Shown here one piece after another: positions 1-8,866 of a stretch of 64,000 nucleotides of DNA; positions within the stretch are counted from its first letter, which is position 1; each line of letters begins with the position of its first letter. Source of the stretch: JAIYCX01 sp964353175. GTDB lineage: Bacteria > Bdellovibrionota_C > UBA2361 > SZUA-149 > DAOLCO01. Under the pieces are notes generated by a model. The model searched no databases, was not told the DNA's origin, and saw only the letters and a list, made by a program, of their open reading frames with translations. A program made the translations under genes and the position numbers. The stretch spans positions 1 to 64,000 of the forward strand of contig CAYGUX010000001.1 in assembly GCA_964353175.1 (NCBI GenBank), read 5' to 3'.

Positions 1-747
1 TTCCTACTATCCTGTTCAGATATTTTCTCTTCTCAAATGAACTCGGCCTTAAGAGCTGAACTAAACGATAGAGGGAAAATCAAACTGGATTCCTCCAATC
101 CTTACGTCGCTCCGAATGCTTTTCTTGCAGAAGAAGCTAAACAAAGTGAAGTTTTAAAAGGCTTCCTAAGCATGAAGGGAAATCCTAACGCCATTAGTTA
201 TAGCGAGTCCTTCTTTCTTCCTCCGGAACTGGACCTTTACTATGAAGATAAAGGGGAGCTCTATCACCTTAAACAAAAAGGGCAGGACTGGATTATTGCG
301 AGCCCGACCAAAACTGAGCAAAAATCTAATGCGAATAGTGCAGATACCTCCTCACTCTTTAGGAAGGAACCTCCTACGGTCACGTATCTAGATCCGAAGC
401 TTGAAGATGCTCGACAAAAAGCGCTAGGGGAGAAAACGAAAACAGACTCTAATGCGGAATCTGAATCTACATTGGACTCACAAGGTGAGCCGAAAAATCA
501 AGAAATTGAAATGGAGTTTAAGGATGGCTATCATATCGTAGAATTTGAAGGCCAATCACTTGAATTTATAAGCTTCTGGTACACAGGATCAACTCAAGCA
601 CTAAGTAGAATTGCCGGAATAAATGGTCTATCCAAAACTAGTACTTTAAGATTGAGTCAGTCAATAAGGATACCTGCTTATCTAGCGAAAAAGAAAACTC
701 CACCTACACCTGAAGATTTAAAAATATACTTACTTAGTAAAAAGTAA
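1..747 (+). CDS. LysM-like lipoprotein, 5' end missing
   Basis: The reading frame is open from the first base of the window, so the gene starts upstream. The first visible residues are FLLSCSDIF. LLSC is a typical lipobox, so the mature protein is probably a lipoprotein beginning at that cysteine rather than at the internal ATG at 37. About 248 residues are visible. The middle is polar and low in complexity. The last 70 residues (YHIVEFEGQSLEFISFWY, then SRIAGINGL and IRIPAYL) resemble a LysM peptidoglycan-binding fold, with its YxV..GxSL..I, IAxxN and IxIP landmarks. A role in attaching to or modifying the cell wall is inferred. It ends 4 bp from the convergent gene at 752. Confidence 0.72.
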   Translation, partial: FLLSCSDIFSSQMNSALRAELNDRGKIKLDSSNPYVAPNAFLAEEAKQSEVLKGFLSMKGNPNAISYSESFFLPPELDLYYEDKGELYHLKQKGQDWIIASPTKTEQKSNANSADTSSLFRKEPPTVTYLDPKLEDARQKALGEKTKTDSNAESESTLDSQGEPKNQEIEMEFKDGYHIVEFEGQSLEFISFWYTGSTQALSRIAGINGLSKTSTLRLSQSIRIPAYLAKKKTPPTPEDLKIYLLSKK

Positions 748-751
748 GCAT

Positions 752-1090
752 TTAGAATGGTTTTAGATAAACCATTGTCAGCGCTATTACTACAACTGCA
801 GTTGAAATCTGCATTAATACTACTCTCTTCTCAGGTGACCTAAAAAATACGCCGACGATTGCAGAAAGGAATAACCAACAACAAATCTTCACTAATAACC
901 ATAGAGGGAAACCCATATGCAACATTCCCTGCATACCAAATCCCGAAACAAACGCACCAAGACTAGCGATACCAGAGAACATTAACATTTTCCGACGATT
1001 CTCTGGAGTCGGTAAAACGCATGCCCCGATGCAAGTACCAAAAAGAGATGCGATCGATAGAACGTGGATAATGTAAAATATCTTAATCAT
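752..1090 (-). CDS. Small four-helix inner-membrane protein
   Basis: This protein of about 112 residues is almost entirely hydrophobic. I see four likely membrane segments separated by short loops containing PENRRK and RSPEKR. The start was placed at the ATG at 1090 because AGGG lies 8 bases before it and the first helix begins right after MIKIFYIIHV. An in-frame ATG at 1117 would add nine polar residues. No catalytic motif is visible. The overall look is of small SirB/CopD-type integral membrane proteins, but the family is not certain and no function is assigned. It stands alone on the minus strand. Confidence 0.6.
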   Translation of the reverse strand: MIKIFYIIHVLSIASLFGTCIGACVLPTPENRRKMLMFSGIASLGAFVSGFGMQGMLHMGFPLWLLVKICCWLFLSAIVGVFFRSPEKRVVLMQISTAVVVIALTMVYLKPF

Positions 1091-1268
1091 AGTAATAACC
1101 CTGTTAATTTTGGGCATCTTAGTTAATTTCCCAGACTATGGCAAATCTAGGATTACATATTCAAATATAGGCGTTTATAGCTAAGTAAAATCAAGTGAGG
1201 TCTTACTAAGAAGTAATATTATTGGACTATATAAAATGTGAACTAGAAGTGTTTCTTCGAGAGATCTT

Positions 1269-1721
1269 CTATTTAGTATTCGACCCTTTTTTCTTTTTGG
1301 CTCTCTGCCTTTGCTCTCTCATCACTTCTGCGACTTTGTTCTCTCCAATCTTATGGGTGATGTCATCTATCTTGGAATGGATTGAACCTAATCGAGAGAT
1401 CAATCCATCCATCTGCCAAGTAATTTCCTCTTGTTTTGAATTTAGCTCTTCTGAGATACGATTAATGTCTAACTTCAATCTTTCGTTAGACTGATTTAGA
1501 TTGCTTAGGTCCTTGACCATTGCAGCACTTCCAACTCCACGTGCTTCTTTATGCTCTTCAATTAATTTGACAGTCTTCTCTTCAGGTACAACAATGGGAG
1601 GTCTCCATGAATCAGTCATAGCCCACATGAAAAAAACAACGACTAAAAATCCCGCAGCTGCCCAGATACGTTTATCCGTACTAACAATAAGTTTTAAATC
1701 ATGTACTAATTGACTACTCAT
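1269..1721 (-). CDS. Single-pass membrane protein with coiled coil
   Basis: The product has 150 residues: a short cytoplasmic N-terminus, one membrane helix at about residues 19-36 (WAAAGFLVVVFFMWAM), a proline-rich stretch (RPPIVVPEE), then a long charged region with heptad-like spacing of L, I and M. It ends in a very basic tail (RQRAKKKKGS). The topology suggests a membrane-anchored rod reaching into the periplasm. The architecture loosely recalls anchored subunits of secretion or conjugation machines, but no such genes surround it, so the role is unknown. The opposite-strand frame over the same bases has no protein-like character. Confidence 0.6.
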   Translation of the reverse strand: MSSQLVHDLKLIVSTDKRIWAAAGFLVVVFFMWAMTDSWRPPIVVPEEKTVKLIEEHKEARGVGSAAMVKDLSNLNQSNERLKLDINRISEELNSKQEEITWQMDGLISRLGSIHSKIDDITHKIGENKVAEVMREQRQRAKKKKGSNTK

Positions 1722-1856
1722 ACACCCCTAAAGACATCCGCATTCACCGCCCACACTATAAATAGCGAGCTGACCCTCTTGAAAAGGTTATGGCAAACTA
1801 GTAGATTTCCGCATCCCTAGCCTTCTAAGCCCCTAGAATTACACCAAAACTTAGAC

Positions 1857-3731
1857 TTAAAAATACCAAACACCACCTAACATGGCCTCTGAAAACTCCC
1901 TATCAAAACTTTCTTGATTTAGAAAATTACCCCTAATCGCAAAGTCATCACTTAAATCATACTGTGCTCCAAAATTAATATCCCGCAACCAATGCTCCTC
2001 GCCGACTCCCATTCTAACCAATGACCCTGACATAAGAACTCTTAAATCCTGGCTAAGAGAATAAGAAAATTTAATTACTGGGCCTGCACCCAATGAAAGT
2101 TTTTCACTCGCATAAGCTGGAGATGCGCTGGCTCTAATATCAATTAGTGCGCTTAGTAGAAAATCTTCCCCTCCTAGAGTTTTCCCAGCTCCACCCTGTA
2201 GCACGCCGATTAAACTACCTTCTTCATTTTTAAAATCATTCTTAGGAATCATTTGTCTATCAGCCCCCACCTTAACCTCCCATGATATAGGTGAGAATAC
2301 CTTACCTACAGGAGCATAGGATTCTATCGATACTGGATAAAATGAAAAAAGCTCTAAATTATCGTTCTCGTAGTGCCTTAGTTTTAAATCAAAAAACTGA
2401 ATCGCCTGTCCTCTCACTAAACCAGTGCCAGGATCCAAAGCATCATGATAAGCAGGGTGCAGATGATACCCTGAAAAGAATTTATCACCTCTACTACCCA
2501 TGCCCATTATTAATCTGCCTGATGGGTGCGCAAAATCTGGTCTATTCATATTGATTTCCTGATTATCTGCAACTGGCGAGGTTCCGGAATTCTTAAGCTC
2601 GCTACGTTTCTTTAAAATCTCTATGCTTAGTCTTCTAGCTTCTTCTTCCTTAATTTCTTCTTGATTATTTAGATACTCTAGATAGTCAAAGGAAAATTCA
2701 ATTAATAGGGAGCGGACATCGCCCTCCGGAATATCAATCTCCGAATGAGCAATTTTTTTAGCAACACTCAGTTCCGTTGAACTAAGTTCCTTCGCTTGAT
2801 CTTCTAAACGAGAGGTTAAAGATGGTCGAAACTTAATATTTCCGACCAAACCATCTATACTCTTTAAGAGCCGAAGTGAATCGGAAGGTATAACGTACAA
2901 ACCAAATTTATCAATCAAATGTAAACTTGGCCGAGCAAATTCTAATGCGGCTAGTACGTAGAGAGAACAATTTTCATCGAAAAAATAATAGTCAGTATAG
3001 GAGTTCCCAACCTCCCAAATAAAATCCAAAGCTCTATCAATCTCATCTGAAGTTAAATTCAGCTCGTATTCCCAAATATCTCGATGTTCTATGTCTCCAT
3101 ATTTTTTAGTAAGATCATAATATGGTTCCAAAGAATAGGTCGCTCTATAACCACCGAGCAAGCCCTTGAAGGCAAAAACAAAACCGCCATCCGTACCTGT
3201 CGTTGCTCCGAAACTTGCGCCGTAGGCTAAAAGAGCATCCTCTGAACCATCCTTAGAATTAAATCGCAAAAATGTATGTCCATACATTGAAGCTGGATTA
3301 TTAAGATAGGCTGATGGAAAGATTAATGAAATTGATCGCCCCCCCACTCCACTCTTCCACGTCTTTAGTCGAGTACACTCGGGAGGATTGACTAATTTTT
3401 TCTCCTCTAATCTAAACAAAGCGTTTAAAGTTCTATATCTGGCAGGATGCATACATACATCCTCTTCTAAATTTTCTCCCTTTATTAAAACCTTAAGGTA
3501 AGCCTTCATTTCACTCTCAGGATCTACTCTACCCTCCGGTGAGTAGAAAAACTTAGGCTCATCTATTCTGCTTACAGTTTGTCCTATGATATTTTTCCAA
3601 TACTGTAAGGCAACCTGCCACTCACGTGAGTGTGACATTTCAAATATCTCAACATCCTCGCTTTCAGCAAAGATCTCTGAAGAAAACAGCAAAAATATAC
3701 TAGTAAATGTAAGGAAAGTCCTTAGTCGCAT
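1857..3731 (-). CDS. DUF4105 / Lnb-type periplasmic domain protein
   Basis: This 624-residue exported protein has a signal peptide at residues 1-22 (cleavage near IFAES). Around residues 130-160 it carries the DUF4105 hallmark SAYLNNPASMYGHTFLRF. Around residue 250 it carries YYFFDENCSLYVL, whose Cys together with the earlier His probably forms the active pair of the Lnb-like/NlpC-like fold. The C-terminal 230 residues are rich in alternating beta pattern and end in GGVWYF; a terminal aromatic is the usual outer-membrane beta-barrel signal. The protein may therefore combine a periplasmic domain with an outer-membrane barrel. Known Lnb-family members act on lipoprotein lipidation or envelope lipids; the substrate here is unknown. 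Confidence 0.78.
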   Translation of the reverse strand: MRLRTFLTFTSIFLLFSSEIFAESEDVEIFEMSHSREWQVALQYWKNIIGQTVSRIDEPKFFYSPEGRVDPESEMKAYLKVLIKGENLEEDVCMHPARYRTLNALFRLEEKKLVNPPECTRLKTWKSGVGGRSISLIFPSAYLNNPASMYGHTFLRFNSKDGSEDALLAYGASFGATTGTDGGFVFAFKGLLGGYRATYSLEPYYDLTKKYGDIEHRDIWEYELNLTSDEIDRALDFIWEVGNSYTDYYFFDENCSLYVLAALEFARPSLHLIDKFGLYVIPSDSLRLLKSIDGLVGNIKFRPSLTSRLEDQAKELSSTELSVAKKIAHSEIDIPEGDVRSLLIEFSFDYLEYLNNQEEIKEEEARRLSIEILKKRSELKNSGTSPVADNQEINMNRPDFAHPSGRLIMGMGSRGDKFFSGYHLHPAYHDALDPGTGLVRGQAIQFFDLKLRHYENDNLELFSFYPVSIESYAPVGKVFSPISWEVKVGADRQMIPKNDFKNEEGSLIGVLQGGAGKTLGGEDFLLSALIDIRASASPAYASEKLSLGAGPVIKFSYSLSQDLRVLMSGSLVRMGVGEEHWLRDINFGAQYDLSDDFAIRGNFLNQESFDREFSEAMLGGVWYF

Positions 3732-3780
3732 AAAAATTCATTTATAAATTATACTGAACGCACAAAATTATATCAGAAAT

Positions 3781-3805
3781 AAAAAAAGGGGCCTATAGGC
3801 CCCTT
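3781..3805 (-). terminator. Rho-independent terminator
   Basis: GGGGCCTATAGGCCCC is a perfect palindrome at 3788-3803. Read on the minus strand, it is followed at once by seven T residues (the A run at 3781-3787). It lies 20 bases past the stop codon of the DUF3015 gene and is well placed to end that transcript before the DUF4105 gene. Confidence 0.85.
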
Positions 3806-3824
3806 CTAAAAGTCGAAAACTTTA

Positions 3825-4313
3825 CTAAACAAGACTTGCGTACTTAGATAGTTCAGCATTTGCCAATAAAACTGATTGCAAATTTGCAGCAATCTCATCA
3901 GCAGTAACGTTGCCAGATGTATAAATTGAACCGAAGTTAACCTTCAAAGCAACTTTAAAAGCATCCTTATCAGCTAAATCAACTGAAAGTAAACTTGAAA
4001 GAGCTTCTAAAGACTCACCCTCACCAACTGAAATATCTCTAGCAAGTCTATTCATATTAGAATCAATAAACTTAGCTGTCTTCCAGTTAGAATGAACCAC
4101 ACCATCCTGAGTACAACCTAAAGTACCAGTACTGATACCAAATGTCTGACTCCCTGTACTACCATTAGTAGTAACCGCTAATACCTGAGGAGCCATTCCT
4201 TGATTGCCCGCCATTAACTTTGATCCAAAACCACAACCACCAACGTTATCCACTGCTGATGCACTAAGTGGTAACACCATTAGACCACTAACAATAACTA
4301 ATTTCTTCAACAT
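3825..4313 (-). CDS. DUF3015 family exported protein
   Basis: About 162 residues from the ATG at 4313, which has GGAG upstream and is followed directly by a clean signal peptide (MLKKLVIVSGLMVLPLSASA, then VDN). A longer frame reaches 4403 but adds residues unlike a protein start. The mature part shows the DUF3015 signature: GGCGFGSKL, PQVLAVTTNG, QTFGISTGTLGC, then NMNRLARDISVGEGESL. Family members are small periplasmic or secreted proteins of unknown function in Gram-negative bacteria. The gene has its own strong terminator and an inverted repeat in its leader, so it is probably a single-gene transcript. Confidence 0.85.
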   Translation of the reverse strand: MLKKLVIVSGLMVLPLSASAVDNVGGCGFGSKLMAGNQGMAPQVLAVTTNGSTGSQTFGISTGTLGCTQDGVVHSNWKTAKFIDSNMNRLARDISVGEGESLEALSSLLSVDLADKDAFKVALKVNFGSIYTSGNVTADEIAANLQSVLLANAELSKYASLV

Positions 4314-4348
4314 AATGAAGTATCTCCAAAAAAATGTTTCTAAACAGA

Positions 4349-4374
4349 TTGGACTATCTTTATAGATAGTCCAA
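4349..4374 (-). promoter_or_regulatory. Inverted repeat in DUF3015 leader
   Basis: TTGGACTATC (4349-4358) and GATAGTCCAA (4365-4374) form a perfect 10-bp inverted repeat around TTTATA, 36-61 bases upstream of the DUF3015 start. It could be an operator or, if transcribed, a stabilising 5' stem-loop. No T-run follows on the minus strand, so a terminator is less likely. Confidence 0.5.
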
Positions 4375-4532
4375 CATACAAATTCAGCTACAGTGAAAAC
4401 CAAGATAGGCTAGCTGTCAATCAATTTCTAGTGAATAGCGATAAAAGACTTTTTAGGGGTACAAATATCTTCAATTATATAATAGTATCTCAAGTCAATA
4501 GCATCTCAAGTCCAAATAGAATTCAACTAATC

Positions 4533-6722
4533 ATGCATACATTCAGTACTAAATTATCCTGCCTTCTCTGCCTAATTGTCGTTCTAGTCTCCTGCTCCAA
4601 TGAGGATACTAACAGGAATAAAATGATTGATGTCTTTAATGAGACTAATTCAGAACTAGGGGTAGCCAGTGAAGAAGATATTATTAGGCAGGATGCTCAG
4701 ATAAAAGAAACTGAGGAAAGGCCTGAAATAAAGAAAGAGACTACAACTACTAATGAATCAACTGCGGACATTCTTGGCATTCAAACTATAATCAACCCAA
4801 GCAATGAAAATATCCCCAAAACAAAAGAGATAGAAGAGAGTGCGCCGCTTAAACTTAACAAGATATATCGCCTACTTGCGAAACTACCATTCTCCCCAAG
4901 CAACATTTTCTATTTAAGCCAAGAAGAATTCTTAGTAGTTGGACCACATGAAATATCCTCTGTCTCTATAGATACTTCCGATAAAGGAAAGGGGCAAATA
5001 AAAGAAATTCTAACAGAAAAGATCTATCTAAGTTTATTTAAAAAAGAAATGCCGGTCATTACAAGCTCTCTCCACCAAGGAGGAACAAACGTACTTGTAG
5101 GTTTTGATAATGGCGAGGCGCTACAATTTGATGGGCATACCTTTAAAATCCTTCCTGGTGGGCCTGCATATACTGGAGACTCAATTAATTCTATCATTGA
5201 ACATGAGGGCAAAGTTATTATTGGGAGCAAAGGTATATATATATGGGAACCTGATCTCAATCGCTTCATGTCTAGTCAAGAAAGTAAAAAAATTAATATC
5301 ACATCAGTACATCCCGTAAACCATAAATTAGTCATCTTCGTTACACCCGAATCCCTTATCACCTTAAGTTTCCCCGAAAAGGCGATCAAGACTCTCTTTA
5401 CCCCACTGCCTACGGAACAACCTATATTAAGTCTCGTACAAGATGGAGATGAATTTTTAGTTGGAACACTTAGAGGAGTTGTTCGAATTTCAAACTCTGG
5501 CAGTATTTTAAGTAGATTCTCCTCATATTTGGAAGTTTATAAACTTATCAAAAGTTCAAATAACAAATTTCTTGTCCTTACCGATAAAGGACCTGGCTTT
5601 TTAGAGAATGATGAGATTTTCATAGATAACTCGCTCGCAAATAATCAAATTTCTAGCATCACCATGAACCAAGATAATAAATTAATTTTAGGGCTACGCA
5701 CTGGTGAAATAATTAAAGCAGAACTCCCTACCTTTGAAAAAGAATTTAAAAAATCCCCGGTAAAAGATCGGATAAAAGAAGTATTCCCGAATGCATGTCG
5801 AGCTCATGAGTCTCTACTAAGTGAACTATCCTACTCACATCAACTCTCATATATCTTCATGGAGCCTGAGCCCTACATCTTCATTAATGGAGAACTAGTA
5901 TGCCCAAATGGGGTGGGTCATATGAATAAATCAGGTTCAGCTATTATATTTCAAGATGACACCCTAAGACTAAGTGAACTAAAGGAAATTAGTAAAATAG
6001 ATCTACCTAAAGACGTCATTGAGAACAAGATAACCCATATTCTGAGATCAAGAGACAAAGTCATTTACCTAGGGACCGAAAAAGGCCTGTATGTTCACAA
6101 AGAAAAAAATTGGGAGAAACCTAAAGAATCTCAAGAATTGATTGAAGACTTTATATCAGATATTATTGAGGATCATCGAGGGAATATATGGGTGTCCACG
6201 AGAACATCCAGCACTGATTCTAAAGCTCCACCGAGTGGGTACAATCCTCTTCATATTCAAATAGGAGAGAGATGGTCAAACTTCGGCAGTAAGAATGGCC
6301 TAAGGGCCTATGGCATTTCAGATCTTTTAAGTTCCAAACAAGATATATTAATGAGCAGTGCAAGTGGATTCTTTGTCCTCACTCCCAATTCAGAAATACA
6401 TGCTTACAGTAGAGCTTCAGGCCTCAAGAAGTACATAGTAGAGTCTATAAACCGAGATAGGCGTGGTAGAATTTGGCTTAGCTCAAGCTTCTTTTTAAAT
6501 GGGATCTCCTGGATTGATGAGAATAAAATATACACCCTAGACGAAAGCAATGGCCTATTCTCCAATCGGATTGCAAAAATTGGAGTGGATGAGGAAGACA
6601 GGATATGGATAATAGATAGCTCAGGAAAGACAGGAGTATATGATTACCAGAGCTTACTAGAGATGGCAGAAGTATCCAAATTCGATGCAAATAGATCAGG
6701 CAAAGAAAAGTTTTTACCCTAA
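4533..6722 (+). CDS. Beta-propeller lipoprotein (Reg_prop-like repeats)
   Basis: The start is set at 4533, where the ATG opens a lipoprotein signal peptide ending in the lipobox LVSC followed by SNED; an in-frame ATG at 4431 would bury this signal. The mature protein (about 705 residues) has a polar linker of about 100 residues and then repeated beta units. The last units show the two-component-regulator propeller pattern: ISDIIEDHRGNIWVSTR, INRDRRGRIWLSS and IGVDEEDRIWIID. Such propellers usually form the sensory half of hybrid kinases. Here no kinase or membrane segment follows, so this is a free-standing lipid-anchored propeller of unknown ligand. No clear ribosome binding site was seen. 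Confidence 0.72.
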   Translation: MHTFSTKLSCLLCLIVVLVSCSNEDTNRNKMIDVFNETNSELGVASEEDIIRQDAQIKETEERPEIKKETTTTNESTADILGIQTIINPSNENIPKTKEIEESAPLKLNKIYRLLAKLPFSPSNIFYLSQEEFLVVGPHEISSVSIDTSDKGKGQIKEILTEKIYLSLFKKEMPVITSSLHQGGTNVLVGFDNGEALQFDGHTFKILPGGPAYTGDSINSIIEHEGKVIIGSKGIYIWEPDLNRFMSSQESKKINITSVHPVNHKLVIFVTPESLITLSFPEKAIKTLFTPLPTEQPILSLVQDGDEFLVGTLRGVVRISNSGSILSRFSSYLEVYKLIKSSNNKFLVLTDKGPGFLENDEIFIDNSLANNQISSITMNQDNKLILGLRTGEIIKAELPTFEKEFKKSPVKDRIKEVFPNACRAHESLLSELSYSHQLSYIFMEPEPYIFINGELVCPNGVGHMNKSGSAIIFQDDTLRLSELKEISKIDLPKDVIENKITHILRSRDKVIYLGTEKGLYVHKEKNWEKPKESQELIEDFISDIIEDHRGNIWVSTRTSSTDSKAPPSGYNPLHIQIGERWSNFGSKNGLRAYGISDLLSSKQDILMSSASGFFVLTPNSEIHAYSRASGLKKYIVESINRDRRGRIWLSSSFFLNGISWIDENKIYTLDESNGLFSNRIAKIGVDEEDRIWIIDSSGKTGVYDYQSLLEMAEVSKFDANRSGKEKFLP

Positions 6723-6825
6723 GCTGGGTTGGAATGTTCTAAAGTGGATACAGGCCAAATAATCTCACTCAATATGCCACTACCGCTATATGGATCTAAC
6801 ACTAAATAAGGATGCACATGTAGGT

Positions 6826-7935
6826 CTATTCTGGATCTATCCCACTAATCAATTTAAGTTTTCCTCCACGCACTTTAAACATCGATATATATTTTGGTGC
6901 AGACCCTGTAGGCAATACACTAATATCTCCACTTGATCCCTTCAAACCTTGAATTTTATATAGAGCTGTTTTTATTTCTTCCCGACTTCTCGCTCCCTTG
7001 CCCACAACCTCTCCAAACATAAGCAAAGAATCATAGCCCCATGCATTAAACATTAAGAGCTTCGGTGACTTTCCAAACTTTACTTCATAAAGCTCTATTA
7101 ATTTCCTGCTAGTTTCATTATCAGGATCAGCAACGCTCGAATGATATATACCTTCAAATGACTTTTGATCTTGATCAACTAAATGCTCATTTAAATTATC
7201 GCTCATAATTAAAGGCGTACCAGGAAGATATATTTTAAATTGCTTTACAAAAGTAGAGATTGCAAAAACAAGTGGCGCATAGACTACATCAGGCTTTTTA
7301 ATTCTAAGTTTCAATAGCAGTGACTTAAAATCTGATTCATCAGGGCTCAAAATTATTCTATCTAAAGTCCTTTCAGAACCCGTAAATCTTTTCTCAAAAG
7401 CCTTTGCTACCGCTAAAGACCAATCATGTTCCTGCAATACAATGGATGCATGCTTAGATTTTAAATCAGATATTGCAAAACGAGCACATTTTTGACCCGT
7501 ATCTGGCGCCCAAGGCCCAATTGAAAAAACATACTCGCCGAAATTATCAATTTCAGGGGTAGCATCCCATAAGACAATAGTAGGCAATTTTGCCTGCTCC
7601 ACAATAGGACCGATTGGCTTAATTTCGTTAAATGTAGAAACTATAACGCCCTTCACATCACTATCCGCGGAGGCCCTATGAGCCAAGGTTACAACTTCTC
7701 TTGACAGATATCTGGTGTCTTGTATATCAAGGGAAATCTTAACTCCATCTTCAACGAGCGTTTTATTCACCTCATCAAGTGCAAGTTCAAGCCCTTCCCT
7801 AAAGGCGGCACCCTCCATAGAATATTCGCCAGATAGATGTAGAAATGCAGAAATTTTTACATCTTCCATTTGTTCTTCTGAAAAACAAATCTGAGAAGTC
7901 GTAAAAATAAAAAGTAAAAAAAATATTTTTTTCAT
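6826..7935 (-). CDS. Periplasmic ligand-binding protein, Leu/Ile/Val type
   Basis: About 369 residues from the ATG at 7935, which opens a signal peptide (MKKIFFLLFIFTTSQICFSE). The mature part matches the Peripla_BP_6 (LivJ-like) layout: VKISAFLHLSGEYSMEG and FREGLELALDEVN at the N-terminus, then GVIVSTFNEI and KLPTIVLWDATP, and a C-terminal FGKSPKLLMFNAWGYDSLL. The family binds branched-chain amino acids, amides or aromatic acids for ABC uptake. No permease or ATPase gene lies nearby, so it is an orphan binding protein or a sensor partner. The remnant of a related gene lies immediately upstream, which points to a tandem pair. Confidence 0.82.
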   Translation of the reverse strand: MKKIFFLLFIFTTSQICFSEEQMEDVKISAFLHLSGEYSMEGAAFREGLELALDEVNKTLVEDGVKISLDIQDTRYLSREVVTLAHRASADSDVKGVIVSTFNEIKPIGPIVEQAKLPTIVLWDATPEIDNFGEYVFSIGPWAPDTGQKCARFAISDLKSKHASIVLQEHDWSLAVAKAFEKRFTGSERTLDRIILSPDESDFKSLLLKLRIKKPDVVYAPLVFAISTFVKQFKIYLPGTPLIMSDNLNEHLVDQDQKSFEGIYHSSVADPDNETSRKLIELYEVKFGKSPKLLMFNAWGYDSLLMFGEVVGKGARSREEIKTALYKIQGLKGSSGDISVLPTGSAPKYISMFKVRGGKLKLISGIDPE

Positions 7936-8014
7936 GCTCAACTGACCAATACTTAAATTAGATACACAAAAGAAATGGACATTCATAGGCATGCCTAACT
8001 CGCTCCAATAAAAA

Positions 8015-8339
8015 TCAATTTACACTTTCCAGTGTCACAAATTCGCCGTCTTTAACAGCTTTTTCAATAAAATTTCTAGTTATTCCTCCATCGGAGTCAA
8101 TACTAAATACCCCTGAAGCACCTTGATAATTTTTTGTGTTGTAAATCTCTTTGGGTTTCGAATTCAACCACAGCGATATCAATACCCTTTCTAACTTGTT
8201 GACCATAAGGAGCATAATCACCTACTAAAGGGGCAAGCATGCCAAGACGAATTGGGACGACTGAAGTTTCTTCGGCCTTAACCACATCTACAATTTTGAA
8301 ATTTAAGATTAAGGTAAGTAGTGCAAAATATATTTTCAT
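8015..8339 (-). pseudogene. Deleted remnant of a second binding-protein gene
   Basis: From 8339 one frame encodes a signal peptide (MKIYFALLTLILNFKIVDVV) and the N-terminus of a Peripla_BP_6 protein (IRLGMLAPLVGDYAPYGQQ, RKGIDIAVVEFE), then runs into unrelated residues and stops at 8103. A second frame of the same strand takes over and encodes the family C-terminus (IYNTKNYQGASGVFSID, then AVKDGEFVTLESVN) to 8015. Both pieces align with the ends of the intact neighbour at 6826-7935. About 250-270 central residues are missing and the junction, near 8150, is out of frame. This is a decayed tandem paralogue, not a functional gene. Confidence 0.8.
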
Positions 8340-8495
8340 TTAAATTTCCCAAATTGAGTTGTTATCAAGTTGTAGATAGTTTATAGAAAATAGTCAAGAT
8401 TTTGCGGTTATCCTTAGGGCAATCATCCTTAAATCAAGGGCGGTTATCTCCTATCGATAGAATGTTAAATGAATGGCAATTTAAACGAGAGGAAA

Positions 8496-8831
8496 ATGGA
8501 CAACATAACTTGGACAGATTTTGAAAAAGTTGATTTGAGAGTTGGTACTATCTTAGAGGTATCAGAATTCCCAAAAGCTAGGAACCCATCTTACCAACTA
8601 AAAATTGATTTTGGTGAATTTGGCATTTTGAAATCGAGTGCTCAGATCGTGCACCATTACACGAAAGAAACTTTAGTAGGCAAACAAGTTTTAGCCGTTA
8701 TCAATTTTCCGAAAAAACAAATAGCCAACTTTTTCTCTGAATGCCTAACTACTGGAGTCCCAGATGAGGAAGGAAGAGTTGTTCTTCTATCACCGGACAT
8801 AAAAGTTCCTAATGGAGCTAAGTTATTCTAA
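8496..8831 (+). CDS. csaA: CsaA-like tRNA-binding-domain protein
   Basis: At 111 residues it matches the usual CsaA length (about 110). The start at 8496 (MDNITWTDFEKVDLRVG) has GAGAGG upstream; an in-frame ATG at 8469 would add nine polar residues. The sequence shows the OB-fold tRNA-binding landmarks: DFEKVDLRVGTILEV, KARNPSYQLKIDFG, LKSSAQI, VGKQVLAVINFPKKQIA and FFSECLTTGV. Family members bind tRNA-like RNA and have been described as export-related chaperones. It is monocistronic, and divergent from the DUF-type remnant upstream. The paralogous domain in MetRS and PheRS beta is excluded by the short length. Confidence 0.88.
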   Translation: MDNITWTDFEKVDLRVGTILEVSEFPKARNPSYQLKIDFGEFGILKSSAQIVHHYTKETLVGKQVLAVINFPKKQIANFFSECLTTGVPDEEGRVVLLSPDIKVPNGAKLF

Positions 8832-8866
8832 TAGCGTATAACTAATTTTAATTTCTCTAACTCTTG

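Noticed and set aside
1222..1494. Plus-strand frame of 90 residues opposite the coiled-coil membrane protein
   Set aside because: It runs antisense to a better-supported minus-strand gene, and its composition (serine-, phenylalanine- and leucine-rich) is typical of a shadow frame.
8015..8221. Independent small gene of 68 residues
   Set aside because: Its C-terminal part is the end of a LivJ-like protein and its first residues are out-of-frame sequence; it is part of the deleted remnant.
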